From Pedobacter lusitanus (GTDB taxonomy: Bacteria; Bacteroidota; Bacteroidia; Sphingobacteriales; Sphingobacteriaceae): a stretch of 64,000 bases of DNA. How positions within the stretch are numbered: position 1 is the stretch's first letter; the number at the start of each line of letters is the position of its first letter. The notes below the pieces were generated by a model, which did not search any database, was not told the DNA's origin, and saw nothing but the letters and a program-made list of their open reading frames with translations. This document shows, one piece after another, positions 27,246-36,923 of the stretch. Where the stretch lies: NCBI RefSeq assembly GCF_040026395.1, contig NZ_CP157278.1, forward strand, positions 3,100,001 through 3,164,000. Reading direction: 5' to 3'. A program made the translations under genes and the position numbers.

Positions 27246-30200
27246 TTATTTTCCTTTCACAGATTTCAGCATTTCTTTCACCGCAGCAATCAGCTGCTGA
27301 TCTTCACCAGCCAGAATCTTATTATATTCATTAGCCACCATAATATCCGGCTCAAGCTGATGGTTTTCTGTAGCATGCGTTTCACCTGCACCATAAGTAC
27401 CAATCATAGGAATACCAAAAACAATCTTGTTATTAATCTGCGCTTCCCACCATACGGCTGTTCCCGTTCCGGCAACCGGCATGCCTACTAATTTACCTAT
27501 GCCAAGCTCCTTATAAGCGTAAGGGAACATAAATGCATCAGAATAATTGCCTTCACTCATAAGTACACAACTAGGTTTTGACCATTTATTCAATGGCTCT
27601 CCACCTGTAGTAATATGCCCCTGAGGACGGAGTGTAAAGTACAACTTGCCACTTAGAAAGGTAACCAGATCATCATGTAACCAACCTCCTCCATTAAATC
27701 TGGAGTCTACAATCAGTGCTTCTTTTTGACTGTTTTTACCAAGTACTTTATCAAATGTCACTCTGAAACTTGGATCATCCATACCCCGAACATGGACATA
27801 ACCAACTTTACCGCCAGAAAGGCTATCAGTCAGGTGTTCCATTAATTTCACCCATCTGTTATAGAGCAACGCCGAAGATTCTTTTCTTGGTCTGATTGGT
27901 TTAATAATCTCCTCATAGACACCAGAACCTTTGACCTCATGGAAAGAGATACGTGTGAACTGACCTGCTTTATGATTCAGTAATCCGGACCAGTCTGCAT
28001 CAGCAGTAATGGCTACCCCATCAATCTTATCAATGATGACATCGGACTTCATTTTAGTATCAGCAATATCAAACGGACCACCAGCGATTATTTCTTTTAC
28101 CAATAAACCATTGCCTTTTCTGGTCAGATCATAGATCAGGCCAAGCGCAGCAGTTTCATCACCATTAGGGAAAAAAGGGCTATAACGTCCACCGGTATGA
28201 GAAGCATTCAGTTCACCTAAAAATTCACTTAATAATATCTGGAAATCATAGTCATTAGTAATATAAGGTAAAAACTGTTTGTAATTGGTATGATAATAAT
28301 CCCAGTCCACTCCCTGAAGGTTAGGATCAAAGAATTTCTTTTTCACCTGTTTCCAGGCATGATCAAGGATATATTCGCGCTCGCCCATGGCATTCAGCTG
28401 CATATCGGAATTGATCACGACAGGAGTTACTTTACCATCTTCGGCACTCACTTTCATGATGTTTCCATTAGCCAGTACAAATAGTGTTTTCCCATCAGGG
28501 GTCATTTCAATACCACCATCCTGAGCATCAAGTTTTGCCAGCACTTTACTTTCATTGGTGCGCAGTGTAGTTACCCAAAGATCATATCCTTTATCATACT
28601 TAGCCAGGAAATATAACTTCTCACCATCTTTAGACAATTTAGCTCCGTTGATAGAAGTGGAAGCCATAGTTAAACGTTTGGTACGGTCTTCGAGGTTCTT
28701 CAGATATAAATTAACTGGTTCAACTATCTTTTTAGCTGGTTCTTTTACTTTATCTTTTTCCTTTTTCTTCAGACCGGCAACTTCGGTTTTTTTAGCAACT
28801 GTATCTTTTTTCTCTGCTTCAGTTCTTAAGCCAAAATCTTCTTTACTTAACAGGAATTTATCCCATGTCTTCTGATCAAAAAACATGGCATAGATATCTG
28901 ACTGACTGCCACGACTCAGGTTTTTCATTCCATCTTTATCAGTCAGCCAGTACATCATTTTTCCATCCATACCCCATTGTGGTGTTTCATCGCTGAATCC
29001 GCTTTGTGTCAGATTAATACGTTTACCTGAACCATCATCTTTGATCAGGACAACCTCATTCTGGAACCAGCCTCCGCCTTCGGTAGATTGTGCAAGCAAA
29101 TATTTGCTATCCGGAGACCAGGTGAAATACTGATCGCCGTCAGCATAAGAATAATTTACACCTTGCGCGATTAAGGTATTGGTAGTTTTGGCTGCGATAT
29201 CATAGGACTTCAGCATATTTCTTTCTTCCAGATAGGCAATCTTCTTTCCATCAGGAGAATACACACCCTGGAATTCATCTTTAGGGCCGGCAATTACACT
29301 TTCCGTATTTAAAATAGTAGCCGCAAAGAAATAAGGTTCATTTTTATTCGTGATCGATACCTGGTCAATATCCCATGATCCTTCATGTTCAGCAGAATAG
29401 AGCAATTTGCGCCCATCAGGGCTAAACTGTACCATTCGTTCCTGATATGGTGTATTGGTAATTCTTTTGGTTGTATTACCATCGACTGAAGTGACGAAAA
29501 TATCTCCGCGATAAACGAATGCGACCTGTTTTCCATCGTTGGAAACAGCTATTTCAGAAGCATCCCCTCTAACAGCTACAGTGGTAATCTGATCACCTGC
29601 AAAGTCAGCATTTAGATTGATTGCCAGTTTTTTAGGTTGCTGACCTTCGGTTAAGGTGTAGATATCTCCGTTATAGGTAAATACAAATTCACCATGCGCT
29701 GATCTGGAAAGATTACGCACAGGATTCTTTTCAAAATTAGTTAACTGTTTTACCTCTGACCGGTTAGCCAGTGATGACCTGAATAAATTCTGTGTTCCGT
29801 TTTTTTCGCTCAGATAGTAGAAAATATCACCACTACCCCACACTGGTTCCCGGTCTTCTCCCTTAAAATCAGATACTTTAGTATAAGCGTTGCTTTTGAT
29901 ATTATAAGTCCAGATATCACGGGTAACGGCCGAAGTATGGTGCTTTCTCCAGGGATCTTCATAGCCTTTTCTGTCCTGAAAAATCAATTGATCCCCCTTT
30001 TCATTGTAATGTGCATATTCCATTCCAGCACTGTTCAGCATTCTGCTGTTTCCGCCTTTTACAGGAACTTCATATAGCTTGGTGAAAATCCCGTCATTGG
30101 GGAAACGGGCTGAGGAATAAACATCATGACGATCGGTACCGAAAATGACTTGTGCATCATCAACTGAGAAATCACATGGAATATCACGGCTGGAATTAAA

Positions 30201-30515
30201 GGTAAGACGGCTTGCCTCACCGCCTGAAGCATTCATTAAATAAACATCAAAATTACCATAGCGGTCTGAAGCAAAAGCTATCTTCTTACTGTCATGGCTC
30301 CAGATAGGATAACCATTATAAGAATTCGCAATCGTTAACGGGACAGCATCACCTCCGGTAAAAGGGACCTTAAAGATATTCCCCTTGTATTCAAAAGCCA
30401 CCCATTTTCCATCGGGTGAAACGGCTGGTTGCTGCATCCAGCGTGGCTGGCTCTCCGCCCGGCCATTGAGACCGGCAAATGCTAAAAATGAAAAGAGTAG
30501 TAAGGTTTTTTTCAT
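27246..30515 (-). CDS. Tricorn-like S41 protease
   Basis: The ATG complementary to 30513-30515 gives 1089 residues with a signal peptide (MKKTLLLFSFLAFAGL); the frame stays open further upstream but without a signal. The first about 600 residues are two beta-propellers with WD40/TolB-type repeats (SPDGKWVAF, WSPDSKYLL). A helical insert rich in Lys and Glu (about 565-610), a C1 domain, a PDZ-like domain (about 800-880) and a C-terminal S41 core follow. His in NASHTGG and Ser at about 992 in GNYSDAF fit the catalytic residues of tricorn. It probably degrades peptides in the periplasm. Confidence 0.92.
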   Translation of the reverse strand: MKKTLLLFSFLAFAGLNGRAESQPRWMQQPAVSPDGKWVAFEYKGNIFKVPFTGGDAVPLTIANSYNGYPIWSHDSKKIAFASDRYGNFDVYLMNASGGEASRLTFNSSRDIPCDFSVDDAQVIFGTDRHDVYSSARFPNDGIFTKLYEVPVKGGNSRMLNSAGMEYAHYNEKGDQLIFQDRKGYEDPWRKHHTSAVTRDIWTYNIKSNAYTKVSDFKGEDREPVWGSGDIFYYLSEKNGTQNLFRSSLANRSEVKQLTNFEKNPVRNLSRSAHGEFVFTYNGDIYTLTEGQQPKKLAINLNADFAGDQITTVAVRGDASEIAVSNDGKQVAFVYRGDIFVTSVDGNTTKRITNTPYQERMVQFSPDGRKLLYSAEHEGSWDIDQVSITNKNEPYFFAATILNTESVIAGPKDEFQGVYSPDGKKIAYLEERNMLKSYDIAAKTTNTLIAQGVNYSYADGDQYFTWSPDSKYLLAQSTEGGGWFQNEVVLIKDDGSGKRINLTQSGFSDETPQWGMDGKMMYWLTDKDGMKNLSRGSQSDIYAMFFDQKTWDKFLLSKEDFGLRTEAEKKDTVAKKTEVAGLKKKEKDKVKEPAKKIVEPVNLYLKNLEDRTKRLTMASTSINGAKLSKDGEKLYFLAKYDKGYDLWVTTLRTNESKVLAKLDAQDGGIEMTPDGKTLFVLANGNIMKVSAEDGKVTPVVINSDMQLNAMGEREYILDHAWKQVKKKFFDPNLQGVDWDYYHTNYKQFLPYITNDYDFQILLSEFLGELNASHTGGRYSPFFPNGDETAALGLIYDLTRKGNGLLVKEIIAGGPFDIADTKMKSDVIIDKIDGVAITADADWSGLLNHKAGQFTRISFHEVKGSGVYEEIIKPIRPRKESSALLYNRWVKLMEHLTDSLSGGKVGYVHVRGMDDPSFRVTFDKVLGKNSQKEALIVDSRFNGGGWLHDDLVTFLSGKLYFTLRPQGHITTGGEPLNKWSKPSCVLMSEGNYSDAFMFPYAYKELGIGKLVGMPVAGTGTAVWWEAQINNKIVFGIPMIGTYGAGETHATENHQLEPDIMVANEYNKILAGEDQQLIAAVKEMLKSVKGK

Positions 30516-30563
30516 ATTGATCTTTAAATGTTTAGGTAATGGGTTGAGATAAAAAGAATAAAT

Positions 30564-30593
30564 CAAAGCTAGAATAAACATACCACCATGCAA
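30564..30593 (-). promoter_or_regulatory. Candidate promoter of the tricorn-like gene
   Basis: On the minus strand a TTG at 30593-30591 is followed after 19 bp by TAGCTTTG (30571-30564), an exact TAnnTTTG box. It lies 48 bp before the chosen ATG and downstream of the longer frame's first codon, which supports the shorter protein. Confidence 0.55.
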
Positions 30594-30711
30594 CCATATT
30601 GCATTATTGTTACATGGTTATTCTGCTAATATAAGACATCGTAAAATATCAAATGTTGCAATCTGCTCTCTTGCTAACCAACCTTTCAGCATCTCAATGA
30701 ACACAGGTCAT

Positions 30712-30792
30712 AAAAAAACACGATGCTGTATTCCGGGGCGTCAGGTTCCTCACAGAAGGAACATAACCCGGAATACAGCATCGTGTTTTTTT
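30712..30792. terminator. Long nested terminator hairpin after nadE
   Basis: Arms 30712-30736 and 30768-30792 are perfect 25-bp reverse complements, with A-run and T-run at the outer ends. The 31-nt loop contains a second hairpin (GTTCCT with AGGAAC). It lies 23 bp after the nadE stop on the minus strand and is unusually long for a terminator. Confidence 0.85.
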
Positions 30793-30815
30793 ATCCTTTT
30801 AACCGGAAGCTAAAC

Positions 30816-32453
30816 CTACGCCAGATACTTCCCGACAATTGGCATCCTCCTGCCACTGCCGAAAGCCTTCGGAGAAACCCTCAGTATAGGGGGGGTCTGA
30901 TACCTCTTGAACTCTGCCCCATTCACCATTTTAATAATCCTTCTCACCAGAGTTTCCTCATAGCCCATTGCAATAATATCCTTCGAAGTCTTTTTCAGTT
31001 CTATAAACTGGAAAAGTATAGTATCGAGTGTATCGTAATCAGGTAAAGAATCAGAATCTTTTTGGCCTGGTCTCAGCTCAGCTGAAGGTGGTTTGACTAT
31101 CGTATTTTCAGGAATAACCTCACCATCCTTATTGATATAATGTGCCAGCTCATAAATCTGAGTCTTATAAACATCTCCTATTACACCTATCGCACCACAC
31201 ATATCGCCGTAAAGTGTTCCGTACCCTACCGCACATTCACTTTTATTGGAGGTATTCAATAAGATATAGCCAAATTTATTAGACATGGCCATAACCACAA
31301 TTCCCCTGCTCCTCGCCTGAATATTTTCTTCTGTTAAATTGAATGGTAATCCTTTAAAAGCACCTGCCATCATACTATCAAAAGCATCTGCTGCTGCTGC
31401 AATGGAAATAATCTCATGTTTACAGCCAAAATTAGCCACCAGATCAAGCGCGTCCTTAATAGAGTGATCTGAAGAATATTTACTTGGCATTAATACGGCC
31501 ATCACATTTTCAGGTCCCAGAGCACGGCAGGCCAGCGCACAGACAATCGCAGAGTCTATCCCGCCGGACAATCCCAGTACTGCTTTGGAAAAACCAGACT
31601 TCACAAAGTAGTCCTTAATTCCCATTACTAGTGCGTCGTGAATCTGAGCGATATCAGACATCGGTTTGTGTGCTGTTGGCTTACCCTCAATTGCTCCTCC
31701 AACGAGCGTATACGTCTTTAATTGCTCTTTAAAATAGTCCATTTCATCCAGCATATTCCCCTGCTGGTCAAAGACCATAGAACCACCATCAAAAATGATT
31801 TCCGTTTGTGCCCCAACCTGGTTCACATATAATAAAGGCAGGTTATACTTTTTCGCATTATCCGCCAGCACGATTCTGCGTTCATCATCATGCTGATAAG
31901 AAAACGGAGAAGCGGCAATATTGATCATCACGTCAGGATTCTCTTTGATCAGTGCGTCCATCGGATTGGAAACATATAACGGGTTATTGTTAATATTCCA
32001 AAGATCCTCGCAAATGGTTAAGGCAATTTTTACTCCCTTAAAATCAATACAGGCAAATTCTCTGGCTGGTTCAAAATAACGATACTCATCAAAAACATCA
32101 TAATTAGGCAATAGTGCTTTTCTGGCAATCGATTTAATCTGCTTATCTTCTATAAAGTAAGCCGCATTATATAAATCTTTACCGGCCAGTTCTTCATTTC
32201 TGACTGGCAGACCAACAATACAGGCTATCCCGGTACAATGCTCAGCAATCTCCCTCCCGGCATCTTCACAGAGTGAAATAAACTCTTCAAATTCCAGAAA
32301 ATCACGCGGCGGATAACCACATACTGCCAGCTCCGCGAACACAACAAGGTCTGCTCCATCGGCCTTTGCCAGATTAATATGCTCTATGATTTTTTTTGTG
32401 TTGCTTTCAAAATTACCAATATGATAATTGAGCTGCGCTAATGCTATCTTCAT
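30816..32453 (-). CDS. nadE: Glutamine-dependent NAD+ synthetase
   Basis: This 545-residue two-domain enzyme makes NAD+ from deamido-NAD+. The N-terminal nitrilase-type glutaminase (about 1-255) has the triad Glu41 (AELAVCG), Lys112 (ARKALLP) and Cys148 (TICEDLW). The C-terminal synthetase has the PP-loop SGGIDS at 296-301. Ammonia from glutamine is channelled between the domains. It starts 6 bp after the outer-membrane protein gene and is probably co-transcribed with it. Confidence 0.95.
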   Translation of the reverse strand: MKIALAQLNYHIGNFESNTKKIIEHINLAKADGADLVVFAELAVCGYPPRDFLEFEEFISLCEDAGREIAEHCTGIACIVGLPVRNEELAGKDLYNAAYFIEDKQIKSIARKALLPNYDVFDEYRYFEPAREFACIDFKGVKIALTICEDLWNINNNPLYVSNPMDALIKENPDVMINIAASPFSYQHDDERRIVLADNAKKYNLPLLYVNQVGAQTEIIFDGGSMVFDQQGNMLDEMDYFKEQLKTYTLVGGAIEGKPTAHKPMSDIAQIHDALVMGIKDYFVKSGFSKAVLGLSGGIDSAIVCALACRALGPENVMAVLMPSKYSSDHSIKDALDLVANFGCKHEIISIAAAADAFDSMMAGAFKGLPFNLTEENIQARSRGIVVMAMSNKFGYILLNTSNKSECAVGYGTLYGDMCGAIGVIGDVYKTQIYELAHYINKDGEVIPENTIVKPPSAELRPGQKDSDSLPDYDTLDTILFQFIELKKTSKDIIAMGYEETLVRRIIKMVNGAEFKRYQTPPILRVSPKAFGSGRRMPIVGKYLA

Positions 32454-32459
32454 AATCTG

Positions 32460-33134
32460 CTAAAAGAATACCCCGAAATTTAAACCTACATAATGATTAC
32501 GTGTATTTCTGCCTGGTGCAGACGAAATATCAGTAAATCCATTGTTAAATGTTAAGCCAGTAGTTACACTGGTATTTTTTGCCACATCGTATTCCAACCC
32601 TGCACCAATAATCAATCCGGCACGGTAAAAGTTAGTATCTTTCTTGATATGCTGATCTTTTACAATTGTTTTTCCAGCTACCGCGACATCTTGTCTGGCA
32701 CTGATATTAAATCCATTGGAGAGACCAAATTGTCCATACCAGCGAACATCCCCTATCTTATCTGTTTTCAGTTTCAATGTCAGCGGAACTTCAATATACT
32801 GCATTTTATATTTAAGATCGTACAAAGTAGGATTTGGATAGGCAGCTGCATCATAATAAGGAATGGGATTAATTTCTGATGTCTTACCATTAATACTGGT
32901 AATAGTTAATCCTGTTGCCAGACTATAATTCTCTGCGAAGTTGAAATCAGCCAGCAAGCCATAAGCAAAACCCAGACTGAATCCATTGCCTTTACCATTC
33001 TCAGGTTTAGCCCAGCCAAAAGTCGGATGTGCGGTTAAGCCCAGTCTGAAGCCATAATAAGGCCCGGATCCCTGTTGTGCAAAAGCCGTAGCAGTTAAAA
33101 ATGTCAGTAAAAGTGCAGCTACTATTTGTTTCAT
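32460..33134 (-). CDS. Outer-membrane beta-barrel protein, PorT-like family
   Basis: The ATG complementary to 33132-33134 gives a 224-residue protein with a normal signal peptide (MKQIVAALLL...AFAQQ) and then alternating strands ending in aromatic residues (NFGVFF), as in Bacteroidota outer-membrane beta-barrel proteins (PF13568-like). The frame stays open for 40 more codons upstream (to 33254) with a helical, charged segment, which would bury the signal peptide. It is divergent from gldB, whose start overlaps that open stretch. Function is unknown. Confidence 0.8.
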   Translation of the reverse strand: MKQIVAALLLTFLTATAFAQQGSGPYYGFRLGLTAHPTFGWAKPENGKGNGFSLGFAYGLLADFNFAENYSLATGLTITSINGKTSEINPIPYYDAAAYPNPTLYDLKYKMQYIEVPLTLKLKTDKIGDVRWYGQFGLSNGFNISARQDVAVAGKTIVKDQHIKKDTNFYRAGLIIGAGLEYDVAKNTSVTTGLTFNNGFTDISSAPGRNTRNHYVGLNFGVFF

Positions 33135-33232
33135 TTGTATCATATTTGTTTGTAATAAGTGTTGAAACAGGCTCACAGGCTTTTCTATCTTTTTTTGAAG
33201 CTGGTCAATGATGGTTTCCTCCATGATCTGTT

Positions 33233-33240
33233 TATATTTG
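33233..33240 (+). promoter_or_regulatory. Candidate -7 box for gldB
   Basis: TATATTTG is an exact TAnnTTTG match only 6 bp before the gldB ATG. If used, the leader would be almost absent, so either the mRNA is leaderless or this match is chance. Confidence 0.3.
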
Positions 33241-33246
33241 TTATCA

Positions 33247-34278
33247 ATGAACAATAACGTTAAACATCCCCAAATCTATCTAATTTTTCTTTGTGTAATC
33301 ACTTTTTTTTCCTGCAAACAGGCTGGAAAGCCCAATGTGGATGATATAAAGGTGGATATTAAGATTGAAAGGTTTGACCGGGATCTATATGCAGGGCAGC
33401 ACAAAAAGCTGGAAGAAACTGACCTGTTTCTGCGTAAAAAGTATACTTATTTTTACGATGATTATATCCACAGAATGGTGGGCGACAGAAGTTATAGCGA
33501 TGCCGAAATTTTAACTACCCTGTACAGGGATCAGGCTTATACAGACCTGAATGCCGAAGCAGACAGTGTGTTCAGGGACATGAAACCTATAGAACAGAAT
33601 CTAACCCAGACTTTTAAGTATATTAAGTATTACTATCCTAAAATTAAGGTTCCGAAATTTATTTCTTTCATTTCCGGTTTTTCTGTGCAAACCCCAATTG
33701 GAGATGGTTATATGGGAATAGGTCTGGATATGTTTTTAGGCAAAGACAGTAAGTTTTATGGTGCCATTGTAAAAAGTGTGCCGCTATACCTGTCCAGAAG
33801 ATTTACTCCTGATTATATTGTGCCACGGATCACAGAGACCTATGCCAGGGAAGAGTTATTCCCTCAAAAGGATGAAGCTCATTCTTTGTTATCCAAAATG
33901 GTAGAGAATGGGAAAATTCTGTATTTTATGGACATGGTACTTCCGGATAATATGCCGGATACGCTGAAAATTGGTTATACGGAAAAACAGCTGGCCTGGT
34001 GTAAAACTTTTGAAGGTAATATATGGGCATATTTTATTGAGAACAACCTGCTGTTTGAATCAGACAGTCAGAAAATACAGATGTACCTCAGTGAAGCTCC
34101 CTTTACGCCGGGTTTAGGTGTGAAAAATGAATCTGCACCTAAACTGGGCATATGGATAGGCTGGCAAATGGTCAGAAAATATATGGCCGAAAATCCAAAA
34201 GTTACCTTGCAGGAACTGATGAAAGAACAGGATCCGCAAAAGATATTAAACGGGGCAAAGTATAAACCCAAAATGTAA
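33247..34278 (+). CDS. gldB: Gliding motility lipoprotein GldB
   Basis: The ATG at 33247 gives 343 residues and a lipobox Cys23 (TFFSC, then KQ); an in-frame start at 33208 would push the signal inward. The body matches the GldB family, with IERFDRDLY near the mature N-terminus and GDGYMGIGLDMFLG in the middle. GldB is a lipoprotein needed for gliding in Flavobacterium johnsoniae and is widespread in Bacteroidota, including non-gliders. It is followed 7 bp later by a patatin gene. Confidence 0.88.
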   Translation: MNNNVKHPQIYLIFLCVITFFSCKQAGKPNVDDIKVDIKIERFDRDLYAGQHKKLEETDLFLRKKYTYFYDDYIHRMVGDRSYSDAEILTTLYRDQAYTDLNAEADSVFRDMKPIEQNLTQTFKYIKYYYPKIKVPKFISFISGFSVQTPIGDGYMGIGLDMFLGKDSKFYGAIVKSVPLYLSRRFTPDYIVPRITETYAREELFPQKDEAHSLLSKMVENGKILYFMDMVLPDNMPDTLKIGYTEKQLAWCKTFEGNIWAYFIENNLLFESDSQKIQMYLSEAPFTPGLGVKNESAPKLGIWIGWQMVRKYMAENPKVTLQELMKEQDPQKILNGAKYKPKM

Positions 34279-34285
34279 GATCATT

Positions 34286-35068
34286 ATGAAGAAAATAGGA
34301 ATTGTTTTGTCTGGCGGCGGAATCAGGGGAATTGCTCACCTTGGTGTTTTAAAAGCATTAACCAATGCGGGAATAACATTCAGCCATATCAGCGGAACAA
34401 GTGCGGGTGCTATAGTAGGTTCATTTTTCGCTGCAGGGATTGACCCTGAATATGCACTGGATATCTTCATGAAAACAAAGCTGCTGCGTTTTGTCAGGCC
34501 TTCTTTAGGTGCTTTGGGACTCGTGAGTATTGAACATACTGCACAGCTGTTACAGGAATTTTTTCCTGATAATAAGATAGAAAATCTAAAAATCCCGCTG
34601 ACTATCACTGCGACAAACTTCAGTGAAGGCAGGTTAGTCTATTTTACTGAAGGCCCGCTGATCCGGGCTGTTCAGGCATCTTCCTGTATTCCGGGAATAT
34701 TCAAACCCATTATGATTGACGGACAGATGTATGTTGATGGTGGAATTCTGAATAATTTTCCCGTTGAACCTTTATTGAATAATTGTGATTTCATTATCGG
34801 CTCTTCCTGTAATCACCTGAAACCGGTAGACAGTATCACTCATATTACCACCTTAATGGCCAGAGCCGGTCTGATGTCTGTCAATAAGGATATGGAACAG
34901 AAATCGGCCTTCTGTAATCTTCTAATTGAGCCTAAAGGCATGGGTGAAATCAGCACTTTTGACATGAAAAAAGCTGAAACAATTTACTGGCTTGCTTATG
35001 AAGAAACACTGAAAACGATCCAGCATAGTGACGTTTTCAAAGAGTTATTAAAAGATTTAAAGTCTTAA
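34286..35068 (+). CDS. Patatin-like phospholipase
   Basis: The 260-residue protein has the patatin oxyanion motif GGGIRG near the N-terminus, nucleophile Ser39 in GTSAG and catalytic Asp151 in VDGG, so the Ser-Asp dyad is complete. It resembles the RssA/YchK type, without a signal peptide or barrel, and should hydrolyse acyl chains from lipids in the cytoplasm or at the inner membrane. It is co-directional with gldB. Its last codons overlap the convergent comB gene by 4 bp. Confidence 0.9.
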   Translation: MKKIGIVLSGGGIRGIAHLGVLKALTNAGITFSHISGTSAGAIVGSFFAAGIDPEYALDIFMKTKLLRFVRPSLGALGLVSIEHTAQLLQEFFPDNKIENLKIPLTITATNFSEGRLVYFTEGPLIRAVQASSCIPGIFKPIMIDGQMYVDGGILNNFPVEPLLNNCDFIIGSSCNHLKPVDSITHITTLMARAGLMSVNKDMEQKSAFCNLLIEPKGMGEISTFDMKKAETIYWLAYEETLKTIQHSDVFKELLKDLKS

Positions 35069-35784
35069 ATGGTTTTTAAGGCTACCAGATGGTCTCCATC
35101 CAGTACGGGGATTGTCTGGCAAATACTGGTCTGCAGACAAAATTTCACATCTTCTTCTATATTCAGTGCAACCATGCGATGACTATGAGAAGATTTATGA
35201 ATGTATGCTCTTAAATCATCCTTGGCAAGCAGATAAAGATCTTCTGCGGCCACACTCGCGTCATCGTAATGCGTAAAATTCTGACGAAGCTGGTTGACTA
35301 CAGCACCTGCAAAAATAGTGTCTTCCAGATTGAACTGATCTTTCCATCCTGCGCAAAGGAGCAATAAATCCTTATCCTGGGTTTTGAGCCATTCACATAA
35401 AGCTTCCAGATTTAAAAAAGCTCCGATCACGACCTGGCTGGCGTGTTTCCTTGCCAGGTGAATAGCCTTGGTACCATTGGTTGTGGTTAGAACTATTGTT
35501 TTTCCCGCTACTTTTTCAGCGGTATAAGAAAACGGGGAATTGCCGAAGTCATAGCCTTCAACTACTTCCCCGTTTCGCTCTGCTGCCAGCAAATAACCTT
35601 TACCGGCATAATTCATACATTCTTCTACCTGCGCCACCGGGATAATCGCCTGCGCTCCATTATCAATTCCATAAACCATGGAAGAGGTTGCTCTTAAAAT
35701 ATCTATAACTACAACAATACTGTTTTCAATATGATATAAATCAATAAGGGCTGGAGTTAAACAGACTTCTATCTTTCTTTGCAT
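35065..35784 (-). CDS. comB: 2-phosphosulfolactate phosphatase (ComB family)
   Basis: The 239-residue protein matches ComB throughout: IVVVIDILRATSSMVYG near the start, LLAAERNGEVVEGYDFGNSP, and IVLTTTNGTKAI. ComB removes phosphate from 2-phospho-3-sulfolactate in coenzyme M synthesis in methanogens. Homologues occur in many bacteria that lack coenzyme M, where the product, sulfolactate, or another substrate may be used. It sits 18 bp after gcvT on the same strand. No other sulfonate gene is in the window. Confidence 0.88.
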   Translation of the reverse strand: MQRKIEVCLTPALIDLYHIENSIVVVIDILRATSSMVYGIDNGAQAIIPVAQVEECMNYAGKGYLLAAERNGEVVEGYDFGNSPFSYTAEKVAGKTIVLTTTNGTKAIHLARKHASQVVIGAFLNLEALCEWLKTQDKDLLLLCAGWKDQFNLEDTIFAGAVVNQLRQNFTHYDDASVAAEDLYLLAKDDLRAYIHKSSHSHRMVALNIEEDVKFCLQTSICQTIPVLDGDHLVALKTI

Positions 35785-35802
35785 AAAATGGCAGGCAGCG
35801 GA

Positions 35803-36882
35803 TTATTTATAAAATGGGAACTTTACTACTTTAGCTTTGATCGGAGTATTACGGATACTGATAAAAATCTCAGTACCTTCTTTAGCATGTTCTTTAGCTA
35901 CATAACCCATTCCTATTGCTTTTTGTAACGATGGAGACTGTGTACCTGAAGTTACTTTTCCAATTACGTTTCCTGCTGCATCAACGATTTCATAGTCATG
36001 ACGCGGAATACCACGGTCAATCATTTCAAAACCAATCAGACGACGTTTAACACCAGCTTCTTTTTCAGCAAGTAAAGCTTCTGAATTAGTAAATGCTTTA
36101 GTGAATTTGGTTACCCATCCTAAACCGGCTTCAATTGGTGAAGTTGTATCGTCGATATCGTTTCCATATAGACAGAACCCCATTTCCAGACGTAAAGTAT
36201 CACGTGCACCTAAACCAATCGGTTTGATATTAAAAGCTTCTCCTGCTTTAAAAACAGCATCCCAGACAGCTTCTGCATGTTCGTTTTCACAATAGATCTC
36301 AAAACCACCGGCACCTGTATAACCGGTTGCAGAAACGATTACGTTATCTACACCAGCAAACATGCCTTTAGTGAAAGTATAATATTCCATAGAGGCCAGG
36401 TCAATATCAGTCAGGCTCTGCAAAGCTTCTGCCGCTTTAGGTCCCTGAACTGCCAGCAAAGAAGTCTGATCAGAAATGTTGTGCATTTCTACACCCTGTG
36501 TATTGAATTTCTGAATCCAGTTCCAGTCTTTTTCAATGTTTGAAGCGTTAACAACAAGCATATAAGTTTTTTCGTCGATTCTGTAAATCAGTAAATCGTC
36601 TACAATACCGCCATCTTCATTTGGAAGATAAGCATACTGAACTTTACCATCATATAATTTTGAAGCATCATTGCTGCTTACACGTTGAATCAGATCCAGT
36701 GCATTGTCACCCTTAAGGATGAATTCTCCCATGTGGCTTACGTCAAAAACGCCTACGGCTTTCCTGACTGTAGCATGTTCTGCATTAATGCCTTCGTATT
36801 GAACGGGCATATTGTATCCTGCAAATGGAACCATCTTGGCTCCTAATGAAATATGTTTTTCTGTTAATGCGGTATTATTCAT
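35803..36882 (-). CDS. gcvT: Aminomethyltransferase (glycine cleavage T-protein)
   Basis: This 359-residue protein is the T-protein of the glycine cleavage system. It transfers the aminomethyl carbon to tetrahydrofolate and releases ammonia. Conserved parts include [34 protein letters not shown] and GTQSPSL. Length is typical. The other system genes (gcvH, gcvP) are not in the window. A box for sigma-ABfr lies just upstream. Confidence 0.95.
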   Translation of the reverse strand: MNNTALTEKHISLGAKMVPFAGYNMPVQYEGINAEHATVRKAVGVFDVSHMGEFILKGDNALDLIQRVSSNDASKLYDGKVQYAYLPNEDGGIVDDLLIYRIDEKTYMLVVNASNIEKDWNWIQKFNTQGVEMHNISDQTSLLAVQGPKAAEALQSLTDIDLASMEYYTFTKGMFAGVDNVIVSATGYTGAGGFEIYCENEHAEAVWDAVFKAGEAFNIKPIGLGARDTLRLEMGFCLYGNDIDDTTSPIEAGLGWVTKFTKAFTNSEALLAEKEAGVKRRLIGFEMIDRGIPRHDYEIVDAAGNVIGKVTSGTQSPSLQKAIGMGYVAKEHAKEGTEIFISIRNTPIKAKVVKFPFYK

Positions 36883-36907
36883 GCGATATTGCTCTTAAAA
36901 TTGAGGG

Positions 36908-36915
36908 CAAAAGTA
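36908..36915 (-). promoter_or_regulatory. Candidate -7 box for gcvT
   Basis: On the minus strand it reads TACTTTTG, an exact TAnnTTTG match, 25 bp before the gcvT ATG, in the 41-bp gap after the GT4 gene. Confidence 0.45.
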
Positions 36916-36923
36916 CATAAAAA

